Source: Neotamlana laminarinivorans
Lineage (GTDB): Bacteria; Bacteroidota; Bacteroidia; Flavobacteriales; Flavobacteriaceae
NCBI RefSeq assembly: GCF_020523925.1
Contig: NZ_JAJAPW010000001.1
Location: 434,001-498,000 of the forward strand
Length of the DNA: 64,000 bases
Reading direction: 5' to 3'
Below, in pieces: positions 18,443-27,293 of this stretch. Numbering within the stretch: the first letter of the stretch is position 1; every line of letters begins with the position of its first letter. Under the pieces are notes generated by a model that did not search any database, was not told where the DNA came from, and saw only the letters and a program-made list of their open reading frames with translations. The translations under genes were made by a program, and so were the position numbers.

Positions 18443-19387
18443 TTAGTAATTAAAATATTCTTCTTCTAATTTAGAACTTATATTCATCAAACATTTTAGC
18501 GTATCATCTATAAATATACCTACGTTACTTTGTATTTCATTAATAGTTTTAAACTCGTAGTCCGCACGCATTTTACCAATTAAAAATGCGGCAGAATTAA
18601 CTGTTTTTACTTTACTGGCATCTAAATTACATATGTGTAAGTAAGTTTGATTTAAACTATTCATTACCGAACGTGGGCAATTAGGGTTTAAAATTAAAAA
18701 ATTTAGCGTATTTAGCTGTGCTGGAGATTTTCTATACAAACTACGCATCATATCATATGACTCTGCACATTTAAGTAAAGTAGTCCATTCGTAACTGTTT
18801 CTAATAGGTTTAGAATAGCTACTTATAGCTTTTTCGGCATCAAATAATTTTGTTTGAATAATTCTTGTTATTTGCGTAGCGCGTTCTATATTAATGCCTA
18901 ACATAATTAAAGCAAAAATATCGTTATGCAACAAAGTACCCCGTATTTTACCACGCAAAATAGCAGTGTTTTCGGTAACGCTGGTAGTAAAATCATAAAG
19001 CCCGTTTTTAACAAATCTATCTTTAGGATAATTCATAACAAAATGATAGAATTTATTTATAGCCTCGTAAAACTCTGTAGATATTAAATCGCGGGCGTTA
19101 CTGGCATTTTGTCGAGCTATTTTTATGCAACTTAAAATAGAATACAATTTTTCTGGATTTAGGCCTACATTATAAAGCACTTCTTCTTCTACTAATGTGC
19201 TTTGGTCCTCTACACGATCGTCTACCATTCCGTAAATAGAATTTAGTACAAATGGTCTAGACTGCGATAAAATATTTGGCGCATCAAGCGAAGAAAAATA
19301 GTTAACATTTAAAAATCGTGCAGTATGTTCGGCACGTTCAATATAGCGTCCCATCCAGAACAAATCGTTTGCAACTCTTGCTAGCAT
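18443..19387 (-). CDS. alpha-E domain protein (COG2307)
   Basis: 314 residues, nearly all helical, opening with MLARVANDLFWMGRYIERAEH, the hallmark start of alpha-E proteins. These occur next to circularly permuted ATP-grasp ligases and transglutaminase-like proteins in many bacteria; the trio is predicted from comparative genomics to make or attach peptide-like modifications. The biochemical role of alpha-E is not established. Its start lies 10 bases after the ATP-grasp stop and it ends 11 bases before the transglutaminase-like gene, so one operon is near certain. Confidence 0.92.
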   Translation of the reverse strand: MLARVANDLFWMGRYIERAEHTARFLNVNYFSSLDAPNILSQSRPFVLNSIYGMVDDRVEDQSTLVEEEVLYNVGLNPEKLYSILSCIKIARQNASNARDLISTEFYEAINKFYHFVMNYPKDRFVKNGLYDFTTSVTENTAILRGKIRGTLLHNDIFALIMLGINIERATQITRIIQTKLFDAEKAISSYSKPIRNSYEWTTLLKCAESYDMMRSLYRKSPAQLNTLNFLILNPNCPRSVMNSLNQTYLHICNLDASKVKTVNSAAFLIGKMRADYEFKTINEIQSNVGIFIDDTLKCLMNISSKLEEEYFNY

Positions 19388-19397
19388 ATAATTTTGT

Positions 19398-20855
19398 TTA
19401 TTTTTTTAGTACCCAAGTATCTTTAGATCCGCCACCTTGAGACGAATTCACTATTAAATTTCCTTTTTTTAGCGCCACTCTAGTTAAGCCTCCTTTTAGC
19501 ACAAATTCTTGGTCTTGCCCTAACAAGGTGTATGTTCTTAAATCTACATGGCGTTGCTCGAAAGAAGAGGTATCTTCAATATAAGTGGCATGAACAGAAA
19601 GTGACATAATAGGTTGTGCTATATATTTTCTTGGGTTTTCTTTAATTACAATTTTTACTTTTTCTATTTCGTCTTTAGTAAGTTTACTTCCTATAGAAAT
19701 ACCATAACCTCCAGCTTCATCAACAGGTTTTATTACGAGTTTATCAATATTTTCTAGAATATATTTTAAATCGTCTGGCTTGCTACAGTGGTATGTATGT
19801 ACATTGTTTAAAATAGGTTCTTCTTTTAAGTAATACCTTATAATTTCTGGCATGTATGTATATATGGCCTTATCGTCTGCAACACCAGTTCCTGGGGCAT
19901 TTGCTAAAGTTACATTACCATTTATATAGGCTGAAAATAAACCTTTTACACCTAAAACAGAATCTTTATTAAAAACATCAGGATCTATAAAATCATCATC
20001 AATTCTTCTGTATATAACATCAACACGCTTTGGGCCGTAAATTGTTTTCATGTAAACAAAATCGTTTTCTACAAATAAATCACGTCCTTCAACAAGTTCA
20101 ATACCACTAGTTTTTGCTAAAAATTGATGCTCGTAATAAGCTGAATTGTATACACCAGGCGTTAAAATAACACAGGTAGGTGAATCTACGTTTTGTGGTT
20201 TTACAGATTCGAGCATTTCTAGTAAGTTTTCAGAATAATCTGTAACGTTATGTATTTCATAATGATTAAATACGCCAAATAAAGCGCGCTTTAAAGCGTT
20301 ACGATTACCAACAACGTAGCTAACCCCTGATGGACAACGAATGTTATCTTCTAATACATAATATTTTCCATCACTATGTTTTATTAAATCTGTTCCAGAT
20401 ATATGATTATAAATTTTATTTGGTGGCGAAAAATTCATCATTTGCTTAAGATAATTTCCAGACGAATTAATTAATTCAATCGGAACAATGCCGTCGCGAA
20501 TAATATTTTTATTATGATAAATATCCCATAAAAATGTATTTAAAGCTTTACAACGTTGTAAAACACCAGTTTCAATAGTTTCCCACTCTTTCGCTTCAAT
20601 AATTCTTGGAAATAAATCAAAAGGAAATATTTTTTCTTGTGCTTGATCATCGCTGTAAACTTGAAAAGTAATACCTTGATTAAAAAAAGCAGCTTTAGCT
20701 TTTTCATTTAAAGAAGCAAAATCTTGTATAGAATGATTTCTATATAAATCGAAAATTTTTTGATAAGTTGGCCTTACATTTTTATTTACATCAAAAATTT
20801 CATCATATAAATTATTATTATTTTGATAAGAAGAGAAAATAGGATTTGTATTCAT
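19398..20855 (-). CDS. circularly permuted type 2 ATP-grasp protein (COG2308)
   Basis: 485 residues from the ATG at 20855 (MNTNPIFSSYQ); an in-frame TTG at 20882 would add nine residues. ATP-grasp features appear in permuted order: EDNIRCPSGVSYVV, VYRRIDDDFIDPDVF, and the nucleotide-binding VIKPVDEAGGYGISIGS. The family is predicted to form amide bonds between an acyl-phosphate and an amine, as in other amidoligases. It leads the three-gene operon with alpha-E and the transglutaminase-like gene. The ancestral proteasome-like Anbu subunit, often found with this trio, is not in the window. Confidence 0.92.
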   Translation of the reverse strand: MNTNPIFSSYQNNNNLYDEIFDVNKNVRPTYQKIFDLYRNHSIQDFASLNEKAKAAFFNQGITFQVYSDDQAQEKIFPFDLFPRIIEAKEWETIETGVLQRCKALNTFLWDIYHNKNIIRDGIVPIELINSSGNYLKQMMNFSPPNKIYNHISGTDLIKHSDGKYYVLEDNIRCPSGVSYVVGNRNALKRALFGVFNHYEIHNVTDYSENLLEMLESVKPQNVDSPTCVILTPGVYNSAYYEHQFLAKTSGIELVEGRDLFVENDFVYMKTIYGPKRVDVIYRRIDDDFIDPDVFNKDSVLGVKGLFSAYINGNVTLANAPGTGVADDKAIYTYMPEIIRYYLKEEPILNNVHTYHCSKPDDLKYILENIDKLVIKPVDEAGGYGISIGSKLTKDEIEKVKIVIKENPRKYIAQPIMSLSVHATYIEDTSSFEQRHVDLRTYTLLGQDQEFVLKGGLTRVALKKGNLIVNSSQGGGSKDTWVLKK

Positions 20856-21067
20856 TGACTTTATATGATTTATTTTTACCAATTTACATAATTATTACAA
20901 TTTAACTTATGATAATAATTTATTAATATTTAGCGTTTGTTAATAAAATATTATTTTTCATTGTTGAATTTTACTATAATCGTAATATTGAATTAATTTA
21001 ATATAAGATTTTTGGATTTTAATTAAAATAAATAAACTAATAAATAATTGATTAATAATATATTAAA

Positions 21068-22087
21068 GTGATAGATTTAAGGAGCGATACAGTTACAAAG
21101 CCAACAAAAGAAATGTTGGAAGCTATGATGCGTGCAAAAGTAGGTGACGATGTTTTTCGGGAAGATACCACGGTTAATTTGTTAGAAGAACACATAGCTA
21201 AAATGTTTAATAAAGATATGGCTTTGTTTTTCCCTAGCGGCACCATGGCCAACCAAACTGCAATAAAACTACATACGCAACCTGGAGATCAAATAATTTG
21301 CGATAAATACTCTCATATTTTTAACTATGAATCTGGAGGAGTATCATTTAACAGTGGTGTGTCTTGTAATTTATTAGATGTGAACAATGGTTTTTTTACA
21401 GCAAAAGATGTTGAAAACGCTATTAACCCAAGTGCTTATTATTATAGTAAAACCAGTTTGGTAGAAATTGAAAACACAGCAAATAGGCGAGGAGGTTCTT
21501 GTTGGGATTTTAATGAAATAAAAAAGATAAAAGCAGTTTGCACTAAAAATAATTTAGGTTTTCATTTAGATGGCGCACGTTTATGGAATGCTTTAGTAGC
21601 TAAAAAAGAAACAACCGAACAATATGGAGAAGTTTTCGATACAATTTCAGTGTGCTTAAGTAAAGGTTTAGGTTGCCCAATTGGTTCCGTTTTAGTTGGT
21701 GATGCCAAAATTATGGAAAATGCTATTAGAGTTCGAAAAATATTTGGAGGAAACATGCGGCAAGCAGGATATTTAGCTGCTGCAGGAATTTATGCTTTAA
21801 ACAATCATGTAGAGCGATTAGCGCAAGATCATGAAAAAGCAAAAAATATTGCAGACGTGTTATCTAAATTATCAATTATAAAATCTGTTGAGCCTACCGA
21901 AACTAATATTGTAATTTTTGAATTAAATGCAGGTGTTTCAGAAAACGAATTCGTAAAAAAATTAGCTGCTAAAAATATACATATTATAAGTATGGGCGGA
22001 AACAAACTTCGTATGGTTACACATTTAGATTATACCGACGCTATGCACGAAAAAGTTTTATTAACCTTAAATAAAATGTTTAGCTAA
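21068..22087 (+). CDS. ltaE: low-specificity L-threonine aldolase
   Basis: 339 residues, PLP-dependent aspartate-aminotransferase fold. It cleaves L-threonine and L-allo-threonine to glycine and acetaldehyde. The start MIDLRSDTVTKPT is a hallmark of the family, and the PLP-binding lysine is Lys199 in SVCLSKGLGCPIGS. The HLDGARLWNA segment carries the Asp that holds the pyridine ring. The start codon is GTG at 21068; no in-frame ATG lies close enough to keep the conserved start. It is divergent from the ATP-grasp operon across a 212-base AT-rich gap and ends at a strong terminator. Confidence 0.93.
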   Translation: MIDLRSDTVTKPTKEMLEAMMRAKVGDDVFREDTTVNLLEEHIAKMFNKDMALFFPSGTMANQTAIKLHTQPGDQIICDKYSHIFNYESGGVSFNSGVSCNLLDVNNGFFTAKDVENAINPSAYYYSKTSLVEIENTANRRGGSCWDFNEIKKIKAVCTKNNLGFHLDGARLWNALVAKKETTEQYGEVFDTISVCLSKGLGCPIGSVLVGDAKIMENAIRVRKIFGGNMRQAGYLAAAGIYALNNHVERLAQDHEKAKNIADVLSKLSIIKSVEPTETNIVIFELNAGVSENEFVKKLAAKNIHIISMGGNKLRMVTHLDYTDAMHEKVLLTLNKMFS

Positions 22088-22106
22088 TACCTTAAAATAA
22101 TTCTAA

Positions 22107-22143
22107 AAAAAAAGAGCCTTCAATTAAAAGGCTCTTTTTTTTT
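22107..22143. terminator. bidirectional intrinsic terminator
   Basis: AAAGAGCCTT and AAGGCTCTTT form a 10 bp stem around a 7-base loop, flanked by A- and T-tracts, between the convergent threonine aldolase and YbaB genes. Confidence 0.9.
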
Positions 22144-22160
22144 ATTTAAAACGCTTAGTT

Positions 22161-22484
22161 TTATTTAAATAAATCCATACCAGGTATATTCGGCATGCCT
22201 TGTTTAGCTACAGCAGCAAGTTCAGTTTCATTAATTTTTGTTGCTTTTTCAATCGCTTTATTTAAGGTTAAAATTAAATAATCTTCAAGTTCTTCTTTAT
22301 CTTGAATTAAAGCATCATCAATTTCAATAGATTTAATAGATCTATTTGCTGTTAAAGTTATTTTTAATTTACCATCATTACTGGACTCATCAACCAAAAC
22401 AGTATCTAAACGCTTTTTAGTATCTTCTACTTTTTGCTGGGTTTCTTTAAGTTTTCCCATCATATTCATCATATCTCCAAACAT
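22161..22484 (-). CDS. YbaB/EbfC-family nucleoid-associated protein
   Basis: 107 residues, the normal length. It starts [19 protein letters not shown], with the Met-rich helix typical of YbaB, followed by the central strand region ([16 protein letters not shown]) and a C-terminal helix ending [12 protein letters not shown]. These proteins form dimers that bind DNA with little sequence specificity. In many bacteria ybaB lies beside dnaX and recR; that arrangement is absent here. Monocistronic and convergent with threonine aldolase. Confidence 0.93.
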   Translation of the reverse strand: MFGDMMNMMGKLKETQQKVEDTKKRLDTVLVDESSNDGKLKITLTANRSIKSIEIDDALIQDKEELEDYLILTLNKAIEKATKINETELAAVAKQGMPNIPGMDLFK

Positions 22485-22531
22485 GTCGCTTTTAATTTTA
22501 ATATTACAGTTACAAAACTATTTAATTTTTC

Positions 22532-22539
22532 TATTTTTG
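22532..22539 (+). promoter_or_regulatory. -7 box for the S9 peptidase gene
   Basis: TATTTTTG matches TAnnTTTG and lies 29 bases upstream of the TTG start codon. No good -33 TTG is seen. Confidence 0.4.
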
Positions 22540-22568
22540 AGGGCTAAAATTTTAAGATTTATTTCCTT

Positions 22569-24629
22569 TTGAAAAAAGATATACAAGCCCCAGTAGCAAA
22601 ACAAATAGCCAAGACTTTACAAATTCATAACGACAGTAGAGTTGACAATTATTATTGGCTGAACGAAAGAGAAAACCCAGAGGTTGTTAGTTATTTAAAT
22701 GCCGAAAACGATTATACCAAAAGTATGATGGCGCATACCGAAGAGTTTCAAAAACAATTGTTTGAAGAAATGAAAGGTAGAATTAAAGAAGACGACACCT
22801 CTGTGCCATACAAACTTAATGGTTATTGGTATGTTACACGATTTGAAACAGGAAAAGATTATCCTATTTACTTACGAAAAAAGGAAACACTAGAGGCTCC
22901 AGAAGAAATAATCTTCGATTGTAATATTTTAGCTAAAGATCATTCGTATTTTAATTTAGGAAGTATTGCCATTAGTCCAGATAATAAAATGGCTGCATTT
23001 TCAACAGATACGGTTAGCCGAAGGCAATATAATATTCAAATAAAAAATTTAGAAACCGGAGAGATTCTTGAAGATAAAATTATAAACACAACAGGACGAG
23101 CTACTTGGGCAAACGACAATAAAACATTGTTTTATAGCAGAAAAGATGAAGTTACCTTGCGCTCGCACAAAATTTTTAAGCATAGATTAGGAGAAAGTGT
23201 GGAGCAAGACAAGGAAGTGTTTTTTGAAACCGATGAAACCTTCAATACATTTGTTTACAAAACAAAATCGAAAAAGTATATTGTAATTGGCTCTTCCAGT
23301 ACGTTAACTACCGAATACCGTATTTTAAATGCCGACACACCTGATGGAGATTTTAAAATTTTCCAAGAGCGCACACAGGATTTAGAGTACTCTATTGCGC
23401 ATTATAAAAATAGTTTCTACATTATTTCTAATGCAAACGGCGCACAAAACTTTAAGTTATCTAAAACAAACGAAGACAATACAGAACTAGAACATTGGGA
23501 AGATGTTTTACCACATCGAGCAGAGGTTTTAATTGAAGATATAGAAATTTTCAAAGACTATTTAGTAGTTAACGAGCGCGAAAATGGATTAAATAAACTA
23601 CGTATTATAAGCTGGAATGGCGATGAAGATTATTATCTGCCGTTCAACTCAGAAACCTATACAACATATATTGGAAATAACCCAGATTTTAATAGTAACG
23701 AACTGCGTTATGCATATAACTCGTTAACTTCACCAAGTTCTGTAATAGATTATAATTTTAAAACTAAAACTAGTGAAATTAAAAAAGAGCAAGAGGTTTT
23801 AGGAGGGCAGTTTAAAAAAGAAAATTATGAATCTAAACGTATTTGGGCTACAGCCAGAGATGGTGTAAAAGTTCCAATGTCTTTGGTTTACAAAAAAGGA
23901 ATAAAGTTAGATGGCAACAATCCGCTTTTACAATATGCATACGGTTCATATGGCTCAACTATCGATCCTTCTTTTTCAAGCATCCGTTTAAGTCTGCTAG
24001 ATCGTGGATTCATTTATGCTATTGCGCATATTCGTGGCGGCGAATATTTAGGTCGCCATTGGTACGAAAACGGTAAATTATTAACTAAAAAAAATACGTT
24101 TACAGATTTTATAGATTGTTCAAAGCATTTAATAGAACAAAAATATACTTCAGAAAAACATTTATATGCTTACGGAGGTTCTGCGGGTGGCTTACTTATG
24201 GGAGCTGTAATTAATATGAATCCAGAATTATATAATGGTGTGTTAGCAGCCGTACCTTTTGTAGATGTAGTTACTACAATGTTAGATGACACTATTCCAC
24301 TAACCACAGGTGAGTACGACGAATGGGGAAACCCAAATAATGCAGAATATTATTTTTATATGAAGTCTTATTCGCCGTACGACAATGTGCAATCTAAAGC
24401 GTACCCAAATATGCTAGTAACAACTGGTTTACACGATTCGCAAGTGCAATACTGGGAGCCAGCTAAGTGGGTGGCTAAACTAAGGGAGTTAAAAACCGAT
24501 AACAATAAATTACTTTTACATACCGATATGGATGCTGGACATGGTGGGGCATCAGGACGGTTTGAAAGTCTAAAAGAAGTGGCTTTAGAGTATGCTTTTT
24601 TATTAGATTTAGAAGGAATTCATGGCTGA
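22569..24629 (+). CDS. S9 serine peptidase, oligopeptidase B-like
   Basis: 686 residues, the usual oligopeptidase B length. An N-terminal beta-propeller (about 1-400) precedes the alpha/beta hydrolase domain. The triad is complete: Ser538 in GGSAGG, Asp623 in GLHDSQVQYWE, and His658 in DAGHGG. No signal peptide, so cytosolic. Oligopeptidase B cleaves short peptides after basic residues; the subgroup is inferred from the ARDGVKVPMSLVYKKG and HIRGGEYLGRHWYE segments. The start is TTG at 22569: an in-frame stop lies 24 bases upstream and no suitable ATG exists before residue ~55. Confidence 0.92.
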   Translation: MKKDIQAPVAKQIAKTLQIHNDSRVDNYYWLNERENPEVVSYLNAENDYTKSMMAHTEEFQKQLFEEMKGRIKEDDTSVPYKLNGYWYVTRFETGKDYPIYLRKKETLEAPEEIIFDCNILAKDHSYFNLGSIAISPDNKMAAFSTDTVSRRQYNIQIKNLETGEILEDKIINTTGRATWANDNKTLFYSRKDEVTLRSHKIFKHRLGESVEQDKEVFFETDETFNTFVYKTKSKKYIVIGSSSTLTTEYRILNADTPDGDFKIFQERTQDLEYSIAHYKNSFYIISNANGAQNFKLSKTNEDNTELEHWEDVLPHRAEVLIEDIEIFKDYLVVNERENGLNKLRIISWNGDEDYYLPFNSETYTTYIGNNPDFNSNELRYAYNSLTSPSSVIDYNFKTKTSEIKKEQEVLGGQFKKENYESKRIWATARDGVKVPMSLVYKKGIKLDGNNPLLQYAYGSYGSTIDPSFSSIRLSLLDRGFIYAIAHIRGGEYLGRHWYENGKLLTKKNTFTDFIDCSKHLIEQKYTSEKHLYAYGGSAGGLLMGAVINMNPELYNGVLAAVPFVDVVTTMLDDTIPLTTGEYDEWGNPNNAEYYFYMKSYSPYDNVQSKAYPNMLVTTGLHDSQVQYWEPAKWVAKLRELKTDNNKLLLHTDMDAGHGGASGRFESLKEVALEYAFLLDLEGIHG

Positions 24630-24644
24630 TAAAAAAAAAAGTCA

Positions 24645-24652
24645 TACTTTTG
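24645..24652 (+). promoter_or_regulatory. -7 box for the CBS-like PLP enzyme gene
   Basis: TACTTTTG matches TAnnTTTG, 56 bases ahead of the ATG at 24709. The -33 element is weak. Confidence 0.4.
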
Positions 24653-24708
24653 TTTAGTTATAAGCTACTTTTCATAGACTTATTTTAAGTAGCTTAAAAT
24701 TAACTTTT

Positions 24709-25749
24709 ATGAAAAACAGAAATCAAGTATTTGATAATGTATTAGATTTAGTAGGCAATACACCACTTGTAAGGCTAAATCGAATTACTTCGGAATTTGA
24801 AGGAGATTTTTATGCTAAAATAGAATCTTTTAATCCTGGTCAATCATCAAAAGACAGAATTGCACTTTATATTATTGAAGAAGCAGAACGTAAAGGCATA
24901 CTTTCTCCTGGAGATACAATTATTGAAACTACATCAGGTAATACAGGTTTTAGTATTGCTATGGTAAGTATAATTAAAGGTTATGAGTGTATTTTAGCTG
25001 TTAGTTCAAAATCTTCTGCAGATAAAATAGATATGCTTAAAACCATGGGAGCAAAGGTTTATGTTTGTCCTGCGCATGTAAGTGCAGACGACCCAAGATC
25101 TTATTACCAAGTAGCAAAGCGTTTACATGAAGAGCGCAAGGGTTCTGTTTACATTAACCAATACTTTAACCAATTAAATATTGAAGCGCATTATCAATCC
25201 ACAGGCCCAGAAATATGGAAGCAAACCGGTGGTGAAATAACACATTTGGTAGCATGTAGCGGAACTGGAGGAACTATTTCTGGAACTGCACGATTTTTAA
25301 AAGAGCAAAATCCTAATATTAAGGTAATAGGTGTTGACGCTTTTGGTTCTGTAATAAAAAAATATCATGAAACTCGCGAGTTTGATGAAAAAGAAATTTA
25401 TCCTTACAGAATTGAAGGTTTAGGTAAAAATTTAATACCAGCAGCCACAGATTTTGATGTTATTGACGAGTTTGTTAAAGTTACTGACGAAGAAAGCGCT
25501 CACACTGCTAGACAAATTGCTAAAACCGAAGGTATATTTGCTGGATACACATCAGGAGCAGTAATGCAAGCCATTAAGCAGTTAGGAGAAGAAGGACGTT
25601 TTACAAAATCAGACAAAGTTGTAGTTATATTTCCAGATCATGGTTCTAGATACATGAGCAAAGTTTATAGCGAAAAGTGGATGAACGACCAAGGCTTTTT
25701 CGATAGTGTTAATGAGGTTTCAACCCAAAAAATTGAATATATAAAATAA
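24709..25749 (+). CDS. CBS/cysteine-synthase-family PLP enzyme, candidate cysteate synthase
   Basis: 346 residues, fold type II PLP enzyme without CBS pair domains. The PLP lysine is Lys48 in NPGQSSKDR, the substrate loop is TTSGNTG at 74-80, and the phosphate cup is SGTGGT. A generic label would be cysteine or cystathionine beta-synthase. Its neighbour is a serine-palmitoyltransferase-like enzyme; in sulfonolipid-producing Bacteroidota a CBS-like cysteate synthase makes L-cysteate (from O-phosphoserine and sulfite) for such an acyltransferase. That pairing suggests this role, but motifs alone cannot separate it from cysteine synthase. A terminator follows, so the two genes may be separately transcribed. 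Confidence 0.8.
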   Translation: MKNRNQVFDNVLDLVGNTPLVRLNRITSEFEGDFYAKIESFNPGQSSKDRIALYIIEEAERKGILSPGDTIIETTSGNTGFSIAMVSIIKGYECILAVSSKSSADKIDMLKTMGAKVYVCPAHVSADDPRSYYQVAKRLHEERKGSVYINQYFNQLNIEAHYQSTGPEIWKQTGGEITHLVACSGTGGTISGTARFLKEQNPNIKVIGVDAFGSVIKKYHETREFDEKEIYPYRIEGLGKNLIPAATDFDVIDEFVKVTDEESAHTARQIAKTEGIFAGYTSGAVMQAIKQLGEEGRFTKSDKVVVIFPDHGSRYMSKVYSEKWMNDQGFFDSVNEVSTQKIEYIK

Positions 25750-25767
25750 AATATTACAAGCAATAAT

Positions 25768-25806
25768 AAAAAAGGTGTTTTACATAGGTGTAGAACACCT
25801 TTTTTT
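25768..25806 (+). terminator. intrinsic terminator
   Basis: AAAGGTGTT and AACACCTTT form a 9 bp stem with a 14-base loop, followed by a T-tract, 20 bases after the CBS-like gene. Confidence 0.75.
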
Positions 25807-25861
25807 AGTTGTTTTTTTAATAATTGAACATTAAAAATTATGTTCAATCCTATAAAATACT

Positions 25862-25869
25862 TAATTTTG
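25862..25869 (+). promoter_or_regulatory. -7 box for the serine-palmitoyltransferase-like gene
   Basis: TAATTTTG fits TAnnTTTG between the terminator and the gene. It implies a 5' untranslated region of about 100 bases. No strong -33 TTG is seen. Confidence 0.35.
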
Positions 25870-25974
25870 CCACCACTAAATAAAAACGGCTTTTCTCAAA
25901 ACTACACAAACTGTGTTTATATATTTTTTGAAACGTTTTAGTTATAACTTTTTAATAGCCATAAGAATTTTTAA

Positions 25975-27237
25975 ATGAAAGATTTATTTGATAAAATTTA
26001 TAGAGATAAAGGACCTTTAGGAAAATGGGCATCTCATGCTGAAGGATATTTTGTATTTCCTAAATTAGAAGGAGAAATTTCTAACAGAATGAAATTTCAA
26101 GGAAAAGAAGTTATAACTTGGAGTATTAACGATTATTTAGGTTTAGCCAATCATCCTGAAGTAAGAAAGGTTGATGCTGAAGCTGGTGCTAAATATGGTT
26201 CGGCCTACCCAATGGGAGCTAGAATGATGTCTGGTCATACAGAATTACACGAACAACTTCAAAACGAATTAGCAGCATTTGTTAAAAAAGAAGCCGCTTA
26301 TTTATTAAATTTTGGTTACCAAGGCATGGTTTCTACTATCGATGCTTTAGTATCTAAAAATGATATTATTGTTTACGATGTAGATGCTCACGCATGTATA
26401 ATTGATGGTGTGCGTTTACACCATGGTAAACGTTTTACATATAAGCACAACGATGTTGAAAGTTTAGAAAAAAACTTAGAGCGTGCTACTAAAATGGCAG
26501 AACAAACGGGTGGAGGAATTTTAGTAATTTCTGAAGGTGTTTTTGGAATGCGAGGAGAGCAAGGTCGTTTAAAAGAAATTGTTGAGCTTAAAAAGAAGTT
26601 TAACTTTAGGTTATTTGTTGATGACGCTCATGGTTTTGGGACTTTAGGTGCAACTGGCGCAGGTGCAGGCGAGGAGCAAGGTGTTCAAGATGATATTGAT
26701 GTATACTTTGCTACATTTGCAAAATCTATGGCAAGTACAGGTGCTTTTATTGCGGCCGATCAAGAAATTATCGATTATTTAAAGTATAACCTACGTTCGC
26801 AAATGTTTGCAAAGTCACTACAAATGCAATTAGTTGTTGGTGCTTTAAAACGTTTAGATATGTTGCGTACAATGCCTGAGTTAAAACAAAACTTATGGAC
26901 TATTGTTGATGCGTTACAATCTGGATTAAAAAAACGTGGCTTCGATATTGGTACAACACAAAGTTGTGTAACTCCTGTTTATTTAAAAGGAAGTATTCCT
27001 GAGGCTATGGCACTTGTAAAAGATTTACGTGAAAATTATGGGGTTTTCTGTTCTATTGTGGTTTACCCAGTAATACCTAAAGGATTAATTTTATTAAGAA
27101 TGATTCCTACAGCTACACATACTTTACAAGATGTAGAAGAAACACTTAATGCTTTTGATGCTATTAGAGAACGATTAGATAACGGAACTTACAAAAGATT
27201 GTCTGCTGCTGTTATGGCAGAAATGGAAGATAAATAG
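25975..27237 (+). CDS. alpha-oxoamine synthase family (SPT-like), candidate cysteate fatty-acyltransferase
   Basis: 420 residues, the length of bacterial serine palmitoyltransferase. Family marks include DYLGLANHPEV, the cofactor-stacking His region (VDAHACIIDG), DDAHGFGTLG with the PLP-pairing Asp, and the PLP lysine Lys250 in TFAKSMAST. Alpha-oxoamine synthases condense an amino acid with an acyl thioester. In gliding flavobacteria a homologue condenses L-cysteate with a fatty acyl group, the first committed step to capnine, the base of sulfonolipids. The adjacent CBS-like enzyme favours that role over serine palmitoyltransferase or KBL. The 3-keto reductase that would follow is not in the window. 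Confidence 0.83.
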   Translation: MKDLFDKIYRDKGPLGKWASHAEGYFVFPKLEGEISNRMKFQGKEVITWSINDYLGLANHPEVRKVDAEAGAKYGSAYPMGARMMSGHTELHEQLQNELAAFVKKEAAYLLNFGYQGMVSTIDALVSKNDIIVYDVDAHACIIDGVRLHHGKRFTYKHNDVESLEKNLERATKMAEQTGGGILVISEGVFGMRGEQGRLKEIVELKKKFNFRLFVDDAHGFGTLGATGAGAGEEQGVQDDIDVYFATFAKSMASTGAFIAADQEIIDYLKYNLRSQMFAKSLQMQLVVGALKRLDMLRTMPELKQNLWTIVDALQSGLKKRGFDIGTTQSCVTPVYLKGSIPEAMALVKDLRENYGVFCSIVVYPVIPKGLILLRMIPTATHTLQDVEETLNAFDAIRERLDNGTYKRLSAAVMAEMEDK

Positions 27238-27257
27238 TTTATAAAAGATTAAAACTT

Positions 27258-27291
27258 AAAAAACCGATTCTATTAAAGAATCGGTTTTTTT
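27258..27291. terminator. bidirectional intrinsic terminator
   Basis: AAACCGATTC and GAATCGGTTT form a 10 bp stem with a 7-base loop, flanked by A- and T-tracts, between the convergent SPT-like and GNAT genes. Confidence 0.9.
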
Positions 27292-27293
27292 GT

